This document shows positions 60,431 through 64,000 of a stretch of 64,000 nt of DNA, one piece after another. Every line of letters starts with the position of its first letter. Position 1 is the stretch's first letter. The translations under genes and the position numbers were made by a program. The stretch is from Osmia lignaria lignaria (taxonomy: Eukaryota; Arthropoda; Insecta; Hymenoptera; Megachilidae), in contig NW_027478158.1 of NCBI RefSeq assembly GCF_051020975.1, positions 15,872,001 through 15,936,000 of the forward strand, read 5' to 3'. The notes below the pieces were generated by a model. The model was not told where the DNA came from. It saw only the letters and a list, made by a program, of their open reading frames with translations, and did not search any database.

Positions 60431-63400
60431 TTGCAGATTTATCTCAAGGGAAGGGTCCTGATGGACATATTTCGAGATATTTCTTCTTCTTGTTGTTCTT
60501 CTTCTGCACAGCTAAACTGGAAGTGGCATTTCCAGCTCGCTATCGTGCAGAGTTATCTCAAAGAAAGGGGCCACGGTGTTTCTGTATCTCTATTATGTTG
60601 GTGCGGCTTCGGAACTTTTAAATATCTTGATATATCTCGAGAACTACGCCTCTGATCGAAAAATATCATAGAAGATAAAAAGTAGGAAACTTAATTTTCT
60701 ACAAAAAAGGTCTCTTAACATTTTGCCATAGCTCGCTTGGTTTCCGAGATATTTGCAGATTTATCTCAAGGGAAGGGGCCTGACGGACATATTTCGAGAT
60801 ATTTCTTCTTCTTGTTGTTCTTCTTCTGCACAGCTAAGCTGGAAGTGGCATTTGCAGCGCGCAATAGTGCAGAGTTATCTCAAAGAAAGGGGCCACGGTG
60901 TTTCTGTATCTCTGTTATGTTGGTGCGGCTTCGGAACTTTTAAATATCTCGATATATCTCGAAAACTACGCTTCTGATCAAAAAATATCGTAGAACATAA
61001 ATTATAGGAAACATAATTCTCTACAAAAAACGTCTCTTAACATTTTGCCATAGCTCGCTTCGTTTCCGAGATATTTGCAGATTCAGCTCAAAGGAACGGG
61101 CCTGACGGACATATTTCGAGATACTTCTTCTTCTTGTTGTTCTTCCTCTGCACAGCTAAGCTGGAAGTGGCATTTGCAGCTCGCAATAGTGCAGAGTTAT
61201 CTCAAAGAAAGGGGCCACGGTGTTTCTGTATCTCTATTATGTTGGTGCGGCTTCGGAACTTTTAAATATCTTGATATATCTCGAGAACTACGCATCTGAT
61301 CAAAAAATATCATAGAACATAAAAAGTAGGAAACTTAATTCTCTACAAAAAAGGTCTCTTAACATTTTGCCATAGCTCGCTTGGCTTCCGAGATATTTGC
61401 AGATTTATCTCAAGGGAAGGCGCCTGACGGACATATTTCGAGATATTTCTTCTTCTTGTTGTTCTTCTTCTGCACAGCTGAGCTGGAAGTGGCATTTGCA
61501 GGTCGCAATAGTGCAGAGTTATCTCAAAGAAAGGGGCCACGGTGTTTCTGTATCTCTATTATGTTGGTGCGGCTTCGGAACTTTTAAATATCTCGATATA
61601 TCTCGAAAACTACGCTTCTGATCAAAAAATATGATAGAACATAAATTGTAGGAAACATAATTCTCTACAAGAAACGTCTCTTAACATTTTGCCATAGCTC
61701 GCTTCGTTTCCGAGATATTTGCAGATTCAGCTCAAAGGAACGGGCCTGACGGACATATTTCGAGATACTTCTTCTTCTTGTTGTTCTTCCTCTGCACAGC
61801 TAAGCTGGAAGTGGCATTTGCAGCTCGCAATAGTGCAGAGTTATCTCAAAGAAAGGGGCCACGGTGTTTCTGTATCTCTATTATGTTGGTGCGGCTTCGG
61901 AACTTTTAAATATCTTGATATATCTCGAGAACTACGCATCTGATCAAAAAATATCATAGAACATAAAAAGTAGGAAACTTAATTCTCTACAAAAAAGGTC
62001 TCTTAACATTTTGCCATAGCTCGCTTCGTTTCCGAGATATTTGCAGATTTATCTCAAGGGAAGGGGCCTGACGGACATATTTCGAGATATTTCTTCTTCT
62101 TGTTGTTCTTCTTCTGCACAGCTAAGCTGGAAGTGGCATTTACAGCTCGCAATAGTGCAGAGTTATCTCAAAGAAAGGGGCCACGGTGTTTCTGTATCTC
62201 TATTATGTTGGTGCTGCTTCGGAACTTTTAAATATCTTGATATATCTCGAGAACTACGCATCTGATCAAAAAATATCGTAGAACGTAAATTGTAGGAAAC
62301 ATTATTCTCTACAAAAAAGGTCTCTTAACATTTTGCCATAGCTCGCTTCGTTTCCGAGATATTTGCAGATTTATCTCAAGGGAAGGGTCCTGATGGACAT
62401 ATTTCGAGATATTTCTTCTTCTTGTTGTTCTTCTTCTGCACAGCTAAACTGGAAGTGGCATTTCCAGCTCGCAATCGTGCAGAGTTATCTCAAAGAAAGG
62501 GGCCACGGTGTTTCTGTATCTCTATTATGTTGGTGCGGCTTCGGAACTTTTAAATATCTCGATATATCTCGAAAACTACGCCTCTGATCAAAAAATATCA
62601 TAGAACATAAATTGTAGGAAACATAATTCTCTACAAAAAACGTCTCTTAACATTTTGCCATAGCTCGCTTCGTTCCCGAGATATTTGCAGATTTATCTCA
62701 AGGGAAGGGGCCTGACGGACATATTTCGAGATATTTCTTCTTCTTGTTGTTCTTCTTCTGCACAGCTAAGCTGGAAGTGGCATTTGCGGCTCGCACTAGT
62801 GCAGAGTTATCTCAAAGAAAGGGGCCACGATGTTTCTGTATCTCTATTATGTTGGTGCGCCTTCGGAACTTTTAAATATCTCGATATATCTCGAAAACTA
62901 CGCTTCTGATCAAAAAATATCATAGAACGTAAATTGTAGGAAACATTATTCTCTACAAAAAAGGTCTCTTAACATTTTGCCATAGCTCGCTTCGTTTCCG
63001 AGATATTTGCAGATTTATCTCAAGGGAAGGGTCCTGATGGACATATTTCGAGATATTTCTTCTTCTTGTTGTTCTTCTTCTGCACAGCTAAACTGGAAGT
63101 GGCATTTCCAGCTCGCAATCGTGCAGAGTTATCTCAAAGAAAGGGGCCACGGTGTTTCTGTATCTCTATTATGTTGGTGCGGCTTCGGAACTTTTAAATA
63201 TCTTGATATATCTCGAGAACTACGCCTCTGATCGAAAAATATCATAGAACATAAAAAGTAGGAAACTTAATTTTCTACAAAAAAGGTCTCTTAATATTTT
63301 GCCATAGCTCGCTTCGTTTCCGAGATATTTGCAGATTTATCTCAAGGGAAGGGGCCTGACGGACATATTTCGAGATATTTCTTCTTCTTGTTGTTCTTCT

Positions 63401-63972
63401 TCTGCACAGCTAAGCTGGAAGTGGCATTTGCAGCGCGCAATAGTGCAGAGTTATCTCAAAGAAAGGGGCCACGGTGTTTCTGTATCTCTATTATGTTGGT
63501 GCGGCTTCGGAACTTTTAAATATCTCGATATATCTCGAAAACTACGCTTCTGATCAAAAAATATGATAGAACATAAATTGTAGGAAACATAATTCTCTAC
63601 AAAAAACGTCTCTTAACATTTTGCCATAGCTCGCTTCGTTTCCGAGATATTTGCAGATTCAGCTCAAAGGAACGGGCCTGACGGACATATTTCGAGATAT
63701 TTCTTCTTCTTGTTGTTCTTCTTCTGCACAGCTAAGCTGGAAGTGGCATTTACAGCTCGCAATAGTGCAGAGTTATCTCAAAGAAAGGGGCCACGGTGTT
63801 TTTGTATCTCTATTATGTTGGTGCTGCTTCGGAACTTTTAAATATCTTGATATATCTCGAGAACTACGCATCTGATCAAAAAATATCGTAGAACGTAAAT
63901 TGTAGGAAACATTATTCTCTACAAAAAAGGTCTCTTAACATTTTGCCATAGCTCGCTTCGTTTCCGAGATAT
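60431..63972 (+). repeat. Right-end block: 11 monomers with 2- and 8-monomer offsets
   Basis: Starts run from 60431 to 63651 every 322 bp. 60431, 60753 and the front of 61075 match 63007, 63329 and the front of 63651 at 2,576 bp (8 monomers): CGCCTCTGATCGAAAAAT with TTTTCTACAAAAAAGG, then GCAGCGCGC, then CAGCTCAAAGGAACGGG. 61075 and 61719 are near-identical, 644 bp apart (TACTTCTTC, CTTCCTCTGC). 61397 has GCTTGGCTTCC, GGAAGGCGCC and GCTGAGCTGG. 62041 has TTTACAGCTCGC with GTGCTGCTTCGG. 62685 has GTTCCCGAG before it and GTGCGCCTTCGG. Confidence 0.85.
63651..63972 (+). repeat. Hybrid monomer: front of 61075 type, tail of 62041 type
   Basis: The front CAGCTCAAAGGAACGGG and the neighbour to the left match 61075. 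From TTTACAGCTCGC on (GTGCTGCTTCGG, ATCGTAGAACGTAAATTG, ACATTATTC) it matches 62041, and the next monomer starts GGGTCC as at 62363. The switch lies between about 63675 and 63750. Private: GTGTTTTTGTATC. Confidence 0.85.
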
Positions 63973-64000
63973 TTGCAGATTTATCTCAAGGGAAGGGTCC
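63973..64000 (+). repeat. Partial satellite monomer cut by the right edge
   Basis: Its 28 bases begin a monomer of the GGGAAGGGTCC type, like 62363 and 63007. The array continues beyond the window. Confidence 0.95.

Larger units (their letters stand above)
1..64000 (+). repeat. 322-bp satellite DNA array, 198 complete monomers
   Basis: The same roughly 322-bp unit repeats head to tail from the first to the last base, always in one orientation. The start word TTGCAGAT, or its TTCCAGAT or TTACAGAT variants, recurs at 240, 562, 884, 1206 and so on to 63651, then 63973. Monomer lengths sum exactly: 178 of 322 bp, one of 323, sixteen of 321, one of 320 and two of 319. No stretch of even 100 bp falls outside the repeat, so there is no gene, RNA gene, transposon or spacer. 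Long arrays of a complex unit about two nucleosome repeats long are typical of eukaryotic centromeric, pericentromeric or subtelomeric satellite. I do not recognise the family. Chromosomal location and any transcription are unknown. Confidence 0.98.

Noticed and set aside
1..64000. CRISPR array
   Set aside because: The repeats are 322 bp and directly abutting, with no unique spacers and no cas genes.
1..64000. Alpha satellite or another named satellite family
   Set aside because: The period of 322 bp and the sequence do not match the 171-bp primate alpha satellite, and I cannot match any other named family from memory with confidence.

Overview
The whole 64-kb window is one uninterrupted head-to-tail array of a single tandem repeat with a monomer of 322 bp. 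No gene, RNA gene, transposon or unique sequence breaks it. Counting from the conserved TTGCAGAT word, I find 198 complete monomers (starts 240 to 63651), a 239-bp partial monomer at the left edge and a 28-bp partial at the right edge. Of the 198, 178 are exactly 322 bp; the rest are 323 (one), 321 (sixteen), 320 (one) and 319 bp (two). All are in the same orientation. This is satellite DNA of a eukaryote, most likely from (peri)centromeric or subtelomeric heterochromatin; the chromosome position cannot be read from the sequence. A hand count of one consensus-like monomer gives about 38.5% G+C and about 11 CpG where about 12 are expected, so CpG is not depleted. That leans weakly towards an animal with little germline CpG methylation (many invertebrates) rather than a vertebrate or plant. 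I do not recognise the satellite family and cannot name the species.

The information lies in the variants. Monomers fall into recurring types set by three linked segments. The front is TTTATCTCAAGGGAAGG or TTCAGCTCAAAGGAAC. The middle is TTTGCAGCTCGCAATAG, TTTCCAGCTCGCAATAG or TTTGCGGCTCGCACTAG. The tail is CTTGATATATCTCGAGAAC with ATAAAAAGTAGG, or CTCGATATATCTCGAAAAC with ATAAATTGTAGG. Tracking private variants shows nested, recent multi-monomer duplications. (I) About 5.4 kb (1-5400) is repeated at 8374-13773, 8,373 bp (26 monomers) away, with only two differences seen. (II) A 27-monomer unit of about 8.69 kb is in tandem at 18595-27279 and 27280-35967, with a partial third copy to 39829. 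(III) 42083-50454 is built from a 3-monomer triplet and a 12-monomer offset. (IV) A 9-monomer unit of 2,898 bp is in tandem at 51099-53996 and 53997-56894, with its middle replaced in one copy. (V) From 57861 to the right edge are 5- and 8-monomer offsets with several hybrid monomers. Between these lie mosaic stretches (5392-8612, 13765-17950, 35968-36933, 39830-42082).

Several monomers are clear recombinants whose left and right halves match different monomer types. They mark where unequal crossover or gene conversion took place. The open frames of 62-84 codons that recur every 322 bp are by-products of the repeat: they use TTG or GTG starts, are broken by indels and stop codons in many monomers, and cannot run on from one monomer to the next. 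I do not call them genes. I found no previously undescribed gene system. What merits a second look is the record of satellite turnover.
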